This document shows, in pieces, positions 16,877 through 17,956 of a stretch of 17,956 bases of DNA (within the stretch, counting starts at the first letter, position 1; every line of letters starts with the position of its first letter). The notes beneath the pieces were generated by a model. That model was not told where the DNA came from and searched no databases. It was given only the letters and a program-made list of their open reading frames with translations. The DNA comes from an uncultured Paracoccaceae bacterium (GTDB taxonomy: Bacteria > Pseudomonadota > Alphaproteobacteria > Rhodobacterales > Rhodobacteraceae), in contig CAKZNY010000374.1 in the NCBI GenBank assembly GCA_937132145.1, positions 1 through 17,956 on the forward strand, read 5' to 3'. The translations under genes were made by a program, and so were the position numbers.

Positions 16877-16901
16877 TTCTGTCGACACGGTGCCGACAGA
16901 A
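16877..16901 (-). other. Perfect 8-bp stem-loop in the rseP-bamA gap
   Basis: TTCTGTCG (16877-16884) and CGACAGAA (16894-16901) are perfect inverted repeats around 9 bases that can themselves form two further pairs. It sits in the 60-base gap, after the rseP stop and 19 bases before the bamA ATG. The bases following it on the minus strand (GCAGATAGGCGG) have no T-run, so it is not an intrinsic terminator. A role in mRNA processing or stability, in bamA translation, or as a dimeric protein site is possible but not shown. Confidence 0.6.
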
Positions 16902-16917
16902 AGATACCGCCAGCACA

Positions 16918-17956
16918 TCACAATCGTATTAAGTCGTTATATGTAGCAAATACCATTAATAACAGTACCATGGCGAGACCAATTGACATGAAAGCCTGAA
17001 TTGTTTTTTGTGACGGCGCTCGTCCGCGTATGGATTCGTAGAGGTGAAACACCAAATGGCCGCCGTCCAACATCGGGATCGGGAATAAATTCAGCATTCC
17101 AATTCCCGTTGAAATTATTGCGATTAGCGAGATAAAGCTTCTAAACCCTTGTTCTGCCGACTCTTTTGATGCTTGCGCAATACCTATTGGCCCTTGAAGA
17201 TTTGATGGGCTTAGGTTGCCAAGGAACATATGTTTGATACCGTTTAGAGAGCTATCAATGACATTCGCAGTCTGCTTCACACCTATATAGGCGGCATTCC
17301 ACGGTGTTGGCGTCCGTGTAGCCGGTAGAAATGCGAAGGCACCATAGACGCCGATCATCACGCGCTGGGTAAAACCACCTTCCCCGTCGGGGAAATCCCG
17401 CAAGGTCGGGGTGATTGGCAGATCAAGGTAAATTCCGTCCCGCCAGATTTTAAGCATTATCTCTGTGTCGCCCGAGGCCACCACAATAACTTGTAGATCT
17501 TTGAAGGTGGTGATGCTTTGCCCTGCGGCTTCAACCACAAAGTCGCCGGGCTTCAAACCCGCAGCACTGGCCGCAGACAACGGATCAACCCCGTAAACAC
17601 CGGGGATTAGCATGTACGGGGCACTTACCAGCAATTCCTGATCGTTGCGCAAAACCAGAATTTCCATGTCGCCGGGCGTTTCCATGGCCAAAGTGATATC
17701 AATGATATCCCCGAAACTGGAAATGCTTTGCCCTTCGACCTCTAATATCTGGTCATTAACTTTCAACGCATACGAGGTGCCCGGCATTTCAAACAGCTCG
17801 CCTACCGTTGGTTTGTCCGTAGCAATACCTTGCCACATGACCATCCCCGCGAAGATCACGGAGGCTAATATGAAGTTTGCGAATGGCCCTGCTGCAACCG
17901 TTAACGCGCGTTTATATAAGCGGGCCGAGGGGAAACTGCGGTCGCGTTCTGCCGCT
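16918..17956 (-). CDS. rseP: RIP metalloprotease RseP (site-2 protease), 5' end outside the window
   Basis: RseP is an inner-membrane zinc protease that cuts membrane-embedded substrates such as anti-sigma factors and remnant signal peptides. 345 residues are visible; the frame is open to the window edge, so the N-terminal HExxH motif is not seen. A start at the GTG at 17859 would cut the protein short: upstream codons continue in frame as LYKRALTVAAGPFANF, the expected family sequence. Visible: a membrane segment (FANFILASVIFAGMVMW), two PDZ domains (one with NDQILEVEGQSI, one with AAGLKPGDFVVEAAGQSI), a second membrane segment, NLFPIPMLDGGH with the third zinc ligand Asp, and a C-terminal membrane helix ending NDLIRL. 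It leads the bamA operon, as in many Proteobacteria. Confidence 0.95.
   Translation of the reverse strand, partial: AAERDRSFPSARLYKRALTVAAGPFANFILASVIFAGMVMWQGIATDKPTVGELFEMPGTSYALKVNDQILEVEGQSISSFGDIIDITLAMETPGDMEILVLRNDQELLVSAPYMLIPGVYGVDPLSAASAAGLKPGDFVVEAAGQSITTFKDLQVIVVASGDTEIMLKIWRDGIYLDLPITPTLRDFPDGEGGFTQRVMIGVYGAFAFLPATRTPTPWNAAYIGVKQTANVIDSSLNGIKHMFLGNLSPSNLQGPIGIAQASKESAEQGFRSFISLIAIISTGIGMLNLFPIPMLDGGHLVFHLYESIRGRAPSQKTIQAFMSIGLAMVLLLMVFATYNDLIRL

Noticed and set aside
17857..17859. GTG as the rseP start
   Set aside because: The frame continues upstream to the window edge with typical RseP sequence (AAGPFANF), so this is an internal Val codon.
10613..17956. Numerous plus-strand reading frames of 60-190 codons across the envelope operon
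   Set aside because: They lie antisense to well-recognised genes, show no domains and have no spacing or ribosome-binding pattern of real genes.
1..17956. Search by eye for CRISPR repeats, insertion sequences, tRNA/rRNA genes, riboswitches, toxin-antitoxin or defence genes
   Set aside because: No direct-repeat arrays, transposase motifs, cloverleaf-like segments or unexplained intergenic blocks over about 130 bases were seen; nearly all sequence is accounted for by core genes.

Overview
This is an ordinary-looking stretch of core chromosome from an alphaproteobacterium, most likely a member of the Rhodobacterales (Roseobacter-type). Three things point there: the gene order trpG-trpD-trpC-moaC-moeA-lexA / comEC / gltX-gltA / lpxB-lpxI-lpxA-fabZ-skp-bamA-rseP; a LexA whose own promoter carries the alphaproteobacterial GAAC-N7-GAAC SOS operator; and the use of LpxI rather than LpxH. 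Coding density is very high. No gap between genes exceeds about 130 bases, and I see no mobile element, CRISPR array, tRNA or rRNA.

Left part (1-5654). The 5' end of a membrane-anchored protein, probably a YibQ-type divergent polysaccharide deacetylase, runs leftward off the window. Divergent from it, a compact rightward block, trpG-trpD-trpC-moaC-moeA, has genes that overlap by 4, 4, 0 and 1 bases. It joins three tryptophan-branch enzymes to two molybdenum-cofactor enzymes. lexA follows with its own sigma70-like promoter, whose -10 is covered by an SOS box.

Middle (5655-10612). comEC is on the minus strand and abuts lexA tail to tail with no spacer. Divergent from comEC are gltX (glutamyl-tRNA synthetase) and gltA (citrate synthase), both rightward. 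A strong hairpin with T-runs on both strands closes gltA and also the convergent lpxB operon.

Right part (10613-17956), all minus strand: rseP (5' end cut by the window) -> bamA -> skp/ompH -> fabZ -> lpxA -> lpxI -> lpxB. This is the envelope-biogenesis operon: an intramembrane site-2 protease, the outer-membrane barrel insertase, a periplasmic chaperone, a fatty-acid dehydratase and three early lipid A enzymes. lpxD, often found between skp and fabZ in other Proteobacteria, is not here.

I found no convincing undescribed system. The items most worth checking are a Lys in place of the near-invariant Arg in BamA's (V/L)RGF motif, a perfect 8-bp stem-loop between rseP and bamA, a ComEC without a recognisable metallo-beta-lactamase motif, and the SOS-box/-10 overlap at lexA.
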